Source: QYQD01 sp040754095
GTDB taxonomy: Bacteria > Desulfobacterota > QYQD01
Direction: 5' to 3'
Assembly (NCBI GenBank): GCA_040754095.1
Contig: JBFMFO010000014.1
Coordinates: 6,040-70,039, forward strand
Length of the DNA: 64,000 bases
Both the position numbers and the translations under genes were made by a program. This document shows positions 50,871 through 59,661 of this stretch, one piece after another; positions within the stretch are counted from its first letter, which is position 1; every line of letters begins with the position of its first letter. The notes beneath the pieces are model-generated. The model did not search any database, was not told the DNA's origin, and saw only the letters and a program-made list of their open reading frames with translations.

Positions 50871-50952
50871 TGGGAAATGCGCCCATGTCCGCGCGCATTC
50901 CCCGCTGCTTGCCATCCAGATTTGACCCTGGCGGGCAGCGGGGAGCTTCAAT
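50871..50952. repeat. Reduced R2-family repeat remnant
   Basis: GCGCGCATTCCCCGCTGCTTGC ... GCAGCGGGGAGCTTCAAT resembles the ends of the R2 repeat at 46213-46340 with the centre lost or replaced. Sits upstream of the duplicated promoter module. Confidence 0.45.
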
Positions 50953-51008
50953 CAGACTTCCGGTGAGGGGTCGATTCTATTTTACGATTTACGCGTGGGG
51001 AAAAAAGG

Positions 51009-51356
51009 CTAAGCCTGCTGAGGCGCTGCGGCCTCTTCCTTCTTCTTTTTCTTCTTGGGCTTGGCTTCGGGAGGCGGCGCGGCGACTTTCTTTGACTTGG
51101 GGGCCTCTTCCTTGGGCCTTGCCAGGCGCTCCGCCTTGATCGTGGCCAATTCCGCCGTCCGCTTCTCCGTGGCGTCGATCGCCCGCAACCGGGCCCGTGA
51201 TTCCTTGATCTTTGCCTTCAATTCCTTGACGAGCGCATCGCGCACGATCTTTTTCTTGTCCGCCCCCTTCTCCACAAGAAGCGCCAGACGCTTCTGCAAC
51301 TTCACTTCCCATCCGGCCTTCTGTTTCAGCCGCGTTTCCCTGCTTTCGGATGCCAT
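51009..51356 (-). CDS. Lys/Ala/Glu-rich hypothetical protein, coiled-coil
   Basis: 115 residues with a strong ribosome site (AAGGAG). Residues 1-75 are a charged, probably helical segment (KLQKRLALLVEKGADKKK...KELKAKIKESRARLRAID); the tail is Pro/Ala/Lys-rich with a run of Lys (PKKKKKKEEAAAP). I do not recognise a family. Basic, disordered tails of this type are common in nucleic-acid-binding proteins. It is on the same strand as, and upstream of, the ABC-F gene. Confidence 0.65.
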   Translation of the reverse strand: MASESRETRLKQKAGWEVKLQKRLALLVEKGADKKKIVRDALVKELKAKIKESRARLRAIDATEKRTAELATIKAERLARPKEEAPKSKKVAAPPPEAKPKKKKKKEEAAAPQQA

Positions 51357-51530
51357 TGATTTCTCCTTTTTGGTTTTTCCGTGTCGGGTATCTTCACTGT
51401 TTCCTCATCATCGTGCCCGGATACGGAAGTTACCTCTTACCAGGATTTCCGCCGAAAATCCAGTTAATTTGGCCGCATGTCCAAAAGTCATGTCTTGTAT
51501 CACCCTGAACTTTTAGATCAGCCAAAACGT

Positions 51531-51623
51531 TTATTCCTGAAAAACTACCTCGATATGAACAGCCCCGTCGGGAGTTGTGTAAAATATGATCTCATTGTCC
51601 GGCGGTGTCAGTTCTCTGCTCAT
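51531..51623 (-). pseudogene. Remnant of a RhuM-family protein (N-terminus only)
   Basis: From ATG at 51623 the minus strand reads SRELTPPDNEIIFYTTPDG and then IEVVFQE before a TAA. This matches the N-terminus I know for RhuM (virulence RhuM/DNA-binding) proteins (NEIVLYQTPDG...IEV...DETVWLTQ). After the stop the frame continues TFWLI and stops again, as if VWLTQ had decayed. The rest of the 381-bp gap (51357-51737) shows nothing else. Confidence 0.5.
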
Positions 51624-51737
51624 ATTATCTATCTTTCCATAACCTCTTCTGCGGATCACGGATCATAGCAGGCGAGAAATATCTGTTGTTCTAAAAGTGA
51701 TATTTTTCAAGAACGTTCCCGTTCTTTCAGGGATTAT

Positions 51738-53105
51738 CTACCTCAGTGTAAGACTCTCTTTAGCATATTTGACGATAGGAGATAAGAAAAATTCTATTAT
51801 CCGCCTTTTCCCGGTCTTGACTTCAACGGCTACGGTCATCCCCGGTGAGACCGGACCGTTTCTGCCGTCAATCATTAAGCACAATTTCTCCAGTTCTACC
51901 CTAATCTTATATACAGGACCGAATTTTTCATCGTCAAAGGCATCAGGGCTTATGGATACCACCTTCCCCTTAATAGTACCATACTTTTGGAAGGGAAAGG
52001 TGTCAAACTTAACCTCTGCCTCCTGTCCGACCCTTAAGAATCCTATGTCTTTATTTAAGGCCATGGACTCTACTATAAGAGGCGTCCCATCCGGGACAAT
52101 CGTAACAATAGGCTGGGCCGGTGTTACCACCCCTCCGATGGTATATGAAGAGACTCCGTGTACGGTCCCATCAACCGGAGAACATAGCTGCTGAAGCTCA
52201 CATCCCTTCCTCGCCTTTGCAACCTCTCCTTCCATAGCCGAGATAGTCTTCTCCCTTTCCACTATATCGCCGATTATCCCTTTCTCCCGCTCCTTTTTAA
52301 AGGCGTCCAGATTTTTTCTGGCCTCCTCAAGACTAGCCTTGACCTGCACTACTACCCGTTTCTGCGCCTCCAATTCCTGCTCTGTAGAATATAACTCCCT
52401 TTGTTTGTCGAGAAGATCCATTTTGGGGATGTAATCACGCCCATAAAGATCCCGGAAGGCATTTTCCTGCTCTTTTAATATTACGCAGGTCTTCTCAAGC
52501 CTTGTTAACATGGCCTCTGCGGCGTGGAGCGCATTCTCCCTTTGGGCAATAATAAGCGTCAGGGCATCTTCCTTGGCCTTGTATTCTGATTCCCTAACCT
52601 CTTTCAATTTTCTCTGAAGTTGAAGAATACCCGCCGTAGCCCCTGAGATTTTTCTTTTTTTGAGATTTCCCCCTGATAAAAACTCCCCGGTACCTGCACC
52701 GTTCAATTCGTCGATAAGCCTCTCTTTGTCGGTCTGGAAAATGGATAATGCCTTCACGGCGCTGGCCATGTCCGCCTCTTTGATCGTAGGGTCAAGCTCT
52801 ATCAGAATCTGTCCCGCCCTGATCCTTTGCCCTTCTTTCACATGAATAGCCCTTATCACCCCTGTTTCTATCGGCTGTATAGTCTTAATCCTTCCATCCG
52901 GGATAACTTTTCCCCTGGCCACTGCCACTACATCCACACGCCCCAGATATGACCAGGCAAAAGTTGAAAGGGTGATTATAAAAATCACCCAGATCAATAT
53001 CCTATGCAGAGGAGACGCCGGGGTTTCCTCGATCTCAAGGGCTGGGGGCAGAAACTCATATTCAAGGTTGTCCTGTTTAAATATAGTTTTGAGCCGTTTT
53101 ATCAT
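51738..53105 (-). CDS. HlyD-family periplasmic adaptor of type I secretion
   Basis: 455 residues: a short cytoplasmic N-terminus, one TM helix (ILIWVIFIITLSTFAWSYL, about residues 34-52), the biotinyl-lipoyl-like halves (VARGKVIPDGRIKTIQPIETGVI and the C-terminal VDGTVHGVSSYTIGGVV), a long alpha-hairpin coiled coil, and a beta-barrel end. It bridges the inner-membrane ABC exporter to a TolC-type channel. Last gene of the locus, 148 bp after the exporter; no outer-membrane channel gene is in the window. Confidence 0.94.
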   Translation of the reverse strand: MIKRLKTIFKQDNLEYEFLPPALEIEETPASPLHRILIWVIFIITLSTFAWSYLGRVDVVAVARGKVIPDGRIKTIQPIETGVIRAIHVKEGQRIRAGQILIELDPTIKEADMASAVKALSIFQTDKERLIDELNGAGTGEFLSGGNLKKRKISGATAGILQLQRKLKEVRESEYKAKEDALTLIIAQRENALHAAEAMLTRLEKTCVILKEQENAFRDLYGRDYIPKMDLLDKQRELYSTEQELEAQKRVVVQVKASLEEARKNLDAFKKEREKGIIGDIVEREKTISAMEGEVAKARKGCELQQLCSPVDGTVHGVSSYTIGGVVTPAQPIVTIVPDGTPLIVESMALNKDIGFLRVGQEAEVKFDTFPFQKYGTIKGKVVSISPDAFDDEKFGPVYKIRVELEKLCLMIDGRNGPVSPGMTVAVEVKTGKRRIIEFFLSPIVKYAKESLTLR

Positions 53106-53253
53106 GTGACTGAATGCTAAAAATAACCCTTTTCTTTTAAAATAAGCCGGAGACCTTGTGCCACATTATTTTTCATCAGTAAACCCATTTATGACTTCCT
53201 GTTTTACGGAACTTATAGGCAGGATAGCAGGTCTTCAATCCGGCTTTTAATTC

Positions 53254-55443
53254 TTAAAGCACTGCCCCCCCTTCCTGCTGGCTGTGGAGATAATGATAGA
53301 GTCCTCTATTAGCCATCAGTTCATCATGGGCCCCTGACTCCACGAGTTCACCCCTGTCAATGACCATTATTCTATTTGCATGTCTTAATGTGGAGAGCCT
53401 GTGGGCTATTATAATCACAGTCCTTCCCTGACATATCTTTTTAAGATTCCTCTGTATTATGCTTTCAGATTCATAGTCGAGGGCTGATGTGGCCTCATCA
53501 AATATCAAAATTCTGGGGTTCATAAGAAGCGCCCTTGCTATGGCTACCCTCTGTCTCTGCCCTCCTGACAAGGCGGTGCCGTTTTCCCCCACCACGGTGT
53601 CGTATCCTTCGGGAAGTTCAAGGATAAACTCATGGGCGCCCGCCACCTGCGCAACCCGCACTATATCGGACATGCTTGCGGAAGGGTAATGTATGGCCAT
53701 ATTATCCCTGACACTCCCGTTGAAAAGAAAGTTTTCCTGGAGCACGACGCCTATCTGTCTTCTCAGCCATGCAGGATCGGCCAGGGATATATCTACTCCG
53801 TCTATAAGTATCCTGCCTGATTCGGGGATATAGAGTCTCTGAATAAGCTTAGCCAGGGTGCTCTTTCCCGAACCGCTCCTTCCTACAATCCCCACAACCA
53901 TACCCGGTTGTATTTCAAACGAAAAGTTTCTCAATACCTCGGGGCCATCCATGCGATACCTAAATCTCACGCTCTCAATCTTCACATGCCCCTTTATGGC
54001 CGGAAGCCTTGCCTTGGCGGGATTTATGGCCGGTTCAGGCGTTGTATTGAATATGTCTCCCAGTCTCCTTATAGAAAGCCCTGCCTGCTGGAATTCCTGC
54101 CACATCTGAACCAGCCTCAGCACAGGATCGCTTACCCGGGCCGAAAGCATCTGGAAGGCTATAAGCTGCCCCACGGTCAATTTTCCGTCAATTACCAGGT
54201 GGGCCCCAACCCATAAGATCAGTAAATAGGATGTCCGGTTGATAAATTGCCCTATTGCACCTGCGCTCCCTGATAATTGATAGGTTTTAAAGCCTGCCCT
54301 TATGTAACTCGAAAGCAGTCCTTCCCATTTCTTCCGGACCTCCGGCTCAAGCGCGAATGACTTTACGGTCTGAACACCGCTAACCGCCTCCACCAGGTAT
54401 GACTGGGCATCCGCTCCCCGGTTGAACTTCTCGTCAAGTCTATGCCTGAGCAGGGGGGTGACCACTGCGGAGAGTGCCGCAAAAAAGGGGAGCGCGGCCA
54501 GGGCAACCAGGGTTAAGGTCGTGCTGTAGAAGAACATCACTATTACAAATACTGCTATAAACATAACATCCAGAAGAGATGTAAGGGGCGCTCCGGTGAG
54601 AAAGTGCCTTATGTTTTCCAGTTCCCTTACTCTGGCCACCGTATCCCCGACCCTTCTCACCTCAAAATATCTGAGCGGAAGAGAAAGCAGGTGTTTGAAT
54701 AACCGTGTTCCGAGGCTAACGTCTATCTTGCTTGTGGTATGGGTGAATACATAGGTCCTCAATATACTCAAGATACCCTCAAACAAGGCTATGGCGACGA
54801 GCCCTATAACCAGGACATCAAGGGTGGTAAGCCCTCTGTGCACAAGGACCTTATCGATTATTACCTGGGTAAATATGGGGGTTACGAGGCCGAATATCTG
54901 GAGGACCAGCGAGGCGATCAACACCTCGGAGAGAGGCTTTCTGTATTTCCATATCGTGGGGATAAACCATTTTAGACCGAAGACTTCCTCCGATCCCGGA
55001 AGATTGGTTCCTCTGCATGATAAAAGTATTATCTTTCCTTCCCATCGTGACAAGAACTCTTCTTTTTTGAGAATCCTCGGTTTGGTCTCTACAGGGCGCA
55101 GTACCAGCAGTTGTTCCGCATCTGCCTTTGCGAGTATTATATATTCATTATCTTTAAATTCAGCGATGGCCGGGAGGGGAAGTCTTTGGAGCCTTTCGTA
55201 TCCTACGGTTGCCGTCTTTGCCTTAACCCCAAGCTCTTTTGCAGCCCTGACTATATCGGTAGTAGTCATGCCCTCATTGCCGACGGCAAAGGCATGCTTC
55301 AACTGAGCAGGGTCTGCGGCTACGCCATGATACCTTGCGATCATGACCAGACAGCTTAACCCGGTATCGATTTTTTGGGTACCGTCACCCTGAGCCTCCG
55401 TTTGAGGCTCAGGGTTGAGAAGGTCTTCTTTTGGCTTCTCCAT
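53254..55443 (-). CDS. Type I secretion ABC transporter with C39-like domain
   Basis: About 729 residues from ATG at 55443 (MEKPKEDLL); a TTG at 55470 would overlap the RTX gene. N-terminal C39-like domain in which the catalytic-cysteine position reads DTG (DTGLSCLVMIARYHG), so it is a docking, not a protease, domain as in HlyB. Membrane domain with six helices, then NBD with Walker A GRSGSGKST, signature LSGGQRQRV and Walker B ILIFDEATSALD. It should export the RTX protein encoded 5 bp upstream. Confidence 0.94.
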   Translation of the reverse strand: MEKPKEDLLNPEPQTEAQGDGTQKIDTGLSCLVMIARYHGVAADPAQLKHAFAVGNEGMTTTDIVRAAKELGVKAKTATVGYERLQRLPLPAIAEFKDNEYIILAKADAEQLLVLRPVETKPRILKKEEFLSRWEGKIILLSCRGTNLPGSEEVFGLKWFIPTIWKYRKPLSEVLIASLVLQIFGLVTPIFTQVIIDKVLVHRGLTTLDVLVIGLVAIALFEGILSILRTYVFTHTTSKIDVSLGTRLFKHLLSLPLRYFEVRRVGDTVARVRELENIRHFLTGAPLTSLLDVMFIAVFVIVMFFYSTTLTLVALAALPFFAALSAVVTPLLRHRLDEKFNRGADAQSYLVEAVSGVQTVKSFALEPEVRKKWEGLLSSYIRAGFKTYQLSGSAGAIGQFINRTSYLLILWVGAHLVIDGKLTVGQLIAFQMLSARVSDPVLRLVQMWQEFQQAGLSIRRLGDIFNTTPEPAINPAKARLPAIKGHVKIESVRFRYRMDGPEVLRNFSFEIQPGMVVGIVGRSGSGKSTLAKLIQRLYIPESGRILIDGVDISLADPAWLRRQIGVVLQENFLFNGSVRDNMAIHYPSASMSDIVRVAQVAGAHEFILELPEGYDTVVGENGTALSGGQRQRVAIARALLMNPRILIFDEATSALDYESESIIQRNLKKICQGRTVIIIAHRLSTLRHANRIMVIDRGELVESGAHDELMANRGLYHYLHSQQEGGAVL
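55388..55414. repeat. Perfect 11-bp stem hairpin inside the exporter coding start
   Basis: CCCTGAGCCTC-CGTTT-GAGGCTCAGGG, within codons about 10-19 of the ABC exporter gene. No T run follows, so it is not a simple terminator. It could shape translation or mRNA stability at the RTX/exporter junction. Confidence 0.6.
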
Positions 55444-55448
55444 GGAGA

Positions 55449-58400
55449 CTATGGCTGTGGTGGTGTCCAATACTGGGCGAGTATCTGTTGTACATCCTGC
55501 GGTCTGTCTTGTATGGCCTGGCTCCAGCTTATGCCTGTGTCTGCACTGAATGTGGCCATAGCCTGTATAAGCTGTCCGACCTGGCTGTTGAGTAAAGCGC
55601 TTCCATCAGCCGTCTGGAATACTTCGGTCTGATAGTTCGTACTTAACGACCAGTTTTGTATGGCTATCTGGTCAGTCGTACCGTTAACCGTTACATTTAA
55701 ATTATACCCTGATTGCGCGAATATTAAGTCCAATGGATTTACATCAAATTGGACCGTATCTGTATTACCTGGAGTCGCGTCGTAGTCGGAGATGATGTCC
55801 ATGCCGCTGCCCAGGCCGAACCGGTAGGTGTCGTTACCCACGCCACCGTAAAGAAGATCGTCCCCGGCGCCGCCATACAGGGTATCGTTTCCCGCATAGC
55901 CAGTGAGGCTGTCATTGCCTTCGTATCCGTACATGGTATCTCCGGCGCTGGAACCATAAAGGTAGTCAATACCTGCCGTCCCATAGACCTTGTAGCCGAT
56001 GGCATCCAGGCCGGCCGGGGTCAGTACCGTGCCGTCGGCAAGCTTGAACTGCTCTATCTTGTAGTAATCACTACTAAACCAGCTTGTAAGCGTCAGGGAA
56101 TCGGTGGTCCCCAGGATATTTATCTTGAGGTTAGTGCCTGCCTTTACCAACTCCAGGTCTGCGCTGGTTATGCCCGCCCCAAACTCCACCGTATTTATAT
56201 CGATATTCGTTACATCATACTCATAGATGGTGTCCTGGCCGCTGCCCAGGCCGAAACGGTAGATGTCATTACCGGCCTCCCCGGACAGATAGTCATTGCC
56301 CGCGCCGCCGGTCAGGACGTCGCTGTCCGCACCACCGTAAAGAGAATCATTTCCATCACCGCCGTACAGGGTATCATCGCCTTCATGGCCATAGAGAACA
56401 TCCCCGCTCTCATAGCCGTACACTGCGTCTCCACCCGTAGTGCCGTTTAGAGTATCAAGCGCTACTGTGCCGGTGACGGAGTACTTGCCTGCGGTGTCAA
56501 CGATCCACGCCAATTCCTCACTTTGCAGGGCAAAGGGAGAGCGAAAAGTCATAAAATCCATCATGTCCTCGGCTGCAAATCCCCTGAGGGTGCGGACGAA
56601 TTCAGAAAGGGCCTGCTTCCCGGCTTCAGGATCGAGCGTGAGCCGGTTTTGTATCTCGGCAGCCACAGCGGTCAGATCACCTTTGACGTTTTCCGTCGCC
56701 TCATCCCAGGTGTACGTAACCGTGCCGTAGAGGTCTTTTAAATGCGTCTGCGCCATAAGCTGGGCACGAAACATCTCGAATAAACCATGGTAGGCCTGAT
56801 TCAGGAGCGAGACCGCAGCCACACCGATTGACCCCGTATATGTCTCCCCAAATAACGCGCCCATGGCTGCCAGTTTGCGGGCATCGCCAAACCAGGACTG
56901 GCTGGCCGGGTCAACCCCGTCACTCCCCGTCCATTTAAAGAGAATCTGCTCCATTAAACTATCACGGACATTTGAATCCGTTTCAGCCACAAAACTTTCG
57001 ACCAGGGCCTTTAATTCCCCGCTGGTATCCCTCACCATAGCCTGGTGCAGGTCATAGACATTGCCATAACCCTGCAAGTCCGGAAGGGCGGCTATCTCCG
57101 GCGGCACATCCAGCCATTCCGTGGCAATGGTGTAGGCCTTATCCGCCAGGAACCAGACATCTGTTGCCGTTCCGGTGGTACCGTCTGTCTTGGTAAAACT
57201 GCCGATCTGCCGGTGTTCATTCCCCTGGGCATCTATAAAAGTGGAATCAACGTAACCTGTATTGATAGACTGAATGCCGAGTTCATCCAGGGTATGGAAC
57301 TCATCAGCAGCGCTAAAACCATCTCCATCCACATCCTGCCATACCTTCAGGCTGGTCCAAGCCGCATCACCGGCATCTATCTTACCATCTAAGTTATCAT
57401 CCAGATCAGCTAATGCCTGAAAGCCGTTAGCGGCTGTGGTCCCATCTTCCAGGATGGTCTGATTTCCGAAAAGCTCTTTGCCGTCATCTATGGCGCCATT
57501 TCCATTTATGTCCCTTACAAGTATTCCATCATCAGCCCCTGCCCACCCCGTCTGTTCATTAAACCCATTCCCATCATGGTCAAAATAGGCCCCATCCTTG
57601 ATATGGGTGGTCTCCACCCCATCTCCATCTAAATCCAATATGATGGGGCTGCTGTTAGGGAGAGGAGCAGCGGTGGTGAAAAATTTATGGACCTTTTCAA
57701 AAAGTTCTCGTGAAGAAATATTAAGACCATAAAGAGCTTTTAAGCCTTCCACTATTTTCTGCTCTTCAGCAGTTAAGGGCACTTCGCCATATTCCTGGAA
57801 TGTCTTTACAGTGTTACAAAATCTTCTCAGCAGATCATTTACTCCATTGGCATTAAAATCGTGAGCATATTTAGTACTAAAGACAAATTTGAGATAATCG
57901 ATAATATCAAAATCCCCTTCTACCTTTACATTCGTGCCATAATTTACTGCTGTCTCTCCTGTTTTAAGAAACTGCAACAATTTAGCATTCGCCGGATCAA
58001 CCTGGTTTCCGTCTATACCACTAATGCCAAATTGATTATCAAAATCAATCAGCATCATCTGCATCAGTGTGTTGCCTCTTATATAATCAGCTACATCTTG
58101 TCTTCCTGCACCTTCCAGTTCTGAATACAATGTATCAAGACGGGTGATTTCGTTGTCCAGATGCGTTTCATATGCTGTGTTTATCTCTTGTTTGCCGTAA
58201 GTACTTGAAAGGGCATTATCTACAAGACTTTTTTGTGATTCAATATAATTCTTTTGCTCTATAGTGAGGTTGGTATTTTTAATTGCAACTATCTTAGTAA
58301 GTTCCTCGATGATGCCTTCCTCATTCTCGTCAAGGATTCCATTTTTATCTGTGTCAAAAATCAAGTAGTTATCAGCGCCTTTGGCATTTGTAAGTATGGC

Positions 58401-58571
58401 GGTAAATGTGTCTCTTTCAGTACTGTTATTTGCAAGATCCCATTGCGGCTGACCAAAACTATAGCCGCTCTTTGAAGTCCCAGCATTTTGGAGAGTATAA
58501 GCCTTGTTTACATTCCCGCTTAACTCGTTCCTTATAAGCATGTCCCTGATAATATCTTTTAAGGTAGCCAT
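55449..58571 (-). CDS. RTX-type secreted effector with FrpC-like module (full-length)
   Basis: 1040 residues. Residues about 1-305: a cassette-specific N-terminal domain with SGYSFGQPQWDLANN near residue 35, which I tentatively associate with cell-wall hydrolase-like proteins. About 305-530: a block like the self-processing module of Neisseria FrpC (SPIILDLDGDGVET, YFDHDGNGFNEQTGW, WQDVDGDGFSAADEF; Ca-binding DxDGDG loops). About 700-790 and 870-930: two GGxGxDxLx Ca-binding nonapeptide arrays (YGGDGNDSLYGG), then the C-terminal secretion region. No signal peptide, as expected for type I secretion. The N-terminal part is visibly AT-richer than the rest. 3 bp after the secreted-protein gene and directly before the exporter gene. 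Confidence 0.9.
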   Translation of the reverse strand: MATLKDIIRDMLIRNELSGNVNKAYTLQNAGTSKSGYSFGQPQWDLANNSTERDTFTAILTNAKGADNYLIFDTDKNGILDENEEGIIEELTKIVAIKNTNLTIEQKNYIESQKSLVDNALSSTYGKQEINTAYETHLDNEITRLDTLYSELEGAGRQDVADYIRGNTLMQMMLIDFDNQFGISGIDGNQVDPANAKLLQFLKTGETAVNYGTNVKVEGDFDIIDYLKFVFSTKYAHDFNANGVNDLLRRFCNTVKTFQEYGEVPLTAEEQKIVEGLKALYGLNISSRELFEKVHKFFTTAAPLPNSSPIILDLDGDGVETTHIKDGAYFDHDGNGFNEQTGWAGADDGILVRDINGNGAIDDGKELFGNQTILEDGTTAANGFQALADLDDNLDGKIDAGDAAWTSLKVWQDVDGDGFSAADEFHTLDELGIQSINTGYVDSTFIDAQGNEHRQIGSFTKTDGTTGTATDVWFLADKAYTIATEWLDVPPEIAALPDLQGYGNVYDLHQAMVRDTSGELKALVESFVAETDSNVRDSLMEQILFKWTGSDGVDPASQSWFGDARKLAAMGALFGETYTGSIGVAAVSLLNQAYHGLFEMFRAQLMAQTHLKDLYGTVTYTWDEATENVKGDLTAVAAEIQNRLTLDPEAGKQALSEFVRTLRGFAAEDMMDFMTFRSPFALQSEELAWIVDTAGKYSVTGTVALDTLNGTTGGDAVYGYESGDVLYGHEGDDTLYGGDGNDSLYGGADSDVLTGGAGNDYLSGEAGNDIYRFGLGSGQDTIYEYDVTNIDINTVEFGAGITSADLELVKAGTNLKINILGTTDSLTLTSWFSSDYYKIEQFKLADGTVLTPAGLDAIGYKVYGTAGIDYLYGSSAGDTMYGYEGNDSLTGYAGNDTLYGGAGDDLLYGGVGNDTYRFGLGSGMDIISDYDATPGNTDTVQFDVNPLDLIFAQSGYNLNVTVNGTTDQIAIQNWSLSTNYQTEVFQTADGSALLNSQVGQLIQAMATFSADTGISWSQAIQDRPQDVQQILAQYWTPPQP
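57085..57410. repeat. 326-bp block identical to 59705-60030
   Basis: Every base in this stretch matches 59705-60030 (offset 2620), with sharp edges; outside it the two genes differ at many positions. Encodes most of the C-terminal half of the FrpC-like module. Signature of recent gene conversion or duplication. Confidence 0.95.
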
Positions 58572-58574
58572 TTA

Positions 58575-59414
58575 TTAGTCCTCCTTTTTAAACTTTAGCA
58601 GATATTTTGCTAAGGCATCACTTGTGCCGCTGTCACTTGAATCTTTAAGTTTGCTGCGCATATTGATGAGAGTGTTACGATCAACTGAAAAAATATTCTT
58701 TCCCATTAAGTCACTCTTTGTCTTAAGATCTTTGTCAAATCTTAGAGCTACAATTGATTCCGGACAATATAAGATAATCAGGAATGTATCGTCCTCTAAT
58801 GGAATCAAATAATGGACTGACATGTTGTCAACTTTTTTGAAGTAGTAATCCTTATCGTAATCCCAATTGCGCTCACATATGCTGTTTATATCACTTTTGG
58901 TTGGTTTATCATAAAGGTATAACAATATCTTCTCGGCAATGACTTTTCCGTTTTTGTCTTTTTTCTGCAAAAATCTATCAAAAGGATCTGCACAATTGCC
59001 TAAATCACTTTTATATTCTATTGAGCTTCCATCGCTAAAATTAACCTTAGGTTTAATTGTATACTTAATATTTCTATTTTCATCTGTAACCGTTTTCCAA
59101 GTTTTTCCCCGTTCATCTTTCTCAAAATCTTTGCTTGCGCCAGCAAAAAATAAAACCCACGCAGCCGTATAGTTTCCTTGCACTTTCCCTTCCTCCGCTT
59201 TCCGTTCCCTAGTGTAGATTATAAGGTAATCACCATCAGACATTTTTGCTACTTGGGTAAGTGATGGACGCATCCCATACACTGGCAACTCATATCCCCA
59301 CACATCTGGATAAGGCGGATACTTTTTTGCCTCCTCGGCATACAGCAAACTCGAGGTGAAAAACAACAAAAACAAAACCACGAGTGAAACTCGCTTTACC
59401 CCATCTCTCCACAT
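58575..59414 (-). CDS. Secreted hypothetical protein, candidate immunity protein
   Basis: 279 residues with a clear Sec signal peptide (KRVSLVVLFLLFFTSSLLYAEE, cleavage after LYA). AGGAGG precedes the ATG. I do not recognise the mature domain; it is rich in charged residues and contains SVHYLIPLEDDTFLI near residue 205. It is clearly AT-rich. Its stop is 3 bp before the RTX effector start, and a promoter-bearing spacer lies upstream. A second secreted protein gene (61215-61988) holds the same position before the lysozyme cassette, without evident sequence similarity. A periplasmic immunity role is inferred from position and signal peptide only. Confidence 0.75.
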   Translation of the reverse strand: MWRDGVKRVSLVVLFLLFFTSSLLYAEEAKKYPPYPDVWGYELPVYGMRPSLTQVAKMSDGDYLIIYTRERKAEEGKVQGNYTAAWVLFFAGASKDFEKDERGKTWKTVTDENRNIKYTIKPKVNFSDGSSIEYKSDLGNCADPFDRFLQKKDKNGKVIAEKILLYLYDKPTKSDINSICERNWDYDKDYYFKKVDNMSVHYLIPLEDDTFLIILYCPESIVALRFDKDLKTKSDLMGKNIFSVDRNTLINMRSKLKDSSDSGTSDALAKYLLKFKKED

Positions 59415-59530
59415 ATAACCTCCTGATAAAAAAACGGTTTCCTAATGCCTCTACTTATCTCGCTCTTGCCTTATTTGCTCTCGCCATGCAATAGTATCCT
59501 TCACCTTACAGCCCCGCACTCTTGCCTTCT

Positions 59531-59661
59531 GCCATCTCCTGTTTCACCGCCGGAATTTGGCGAGTATATAATTAGGTCAAAAGAGATGTCCATTCTGATT
59601 CTATCTTGTCGGCAAAAATTCCCGAATGTAGGTCTTATTTTCGGCTAATACCTATGCCTGC
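59531..59661. repeat. Cassette-end spacer repeat with promoter, copy 1
   Basis: Diverged copy of 62057-62161. Both follow the truncated end of an effector cassette and precede a secreted-protein gene. Shared features: GCCAT.TCCTGTTTCACCGCCGG, and on the minus strand a conserved promoter TGGACA-N18-TATACT (-35 at 59592-59587, -10 at 59568-59563). Confidence 0.7.

Noticed and set aside
53254..55443. Bacteriocin-type C39 peptidase in the exporter
   Set aside because: The catalytic Cys position is Thr (DTG), so it is a C39-like docking domain for RTX export rather than a leader peptidase.
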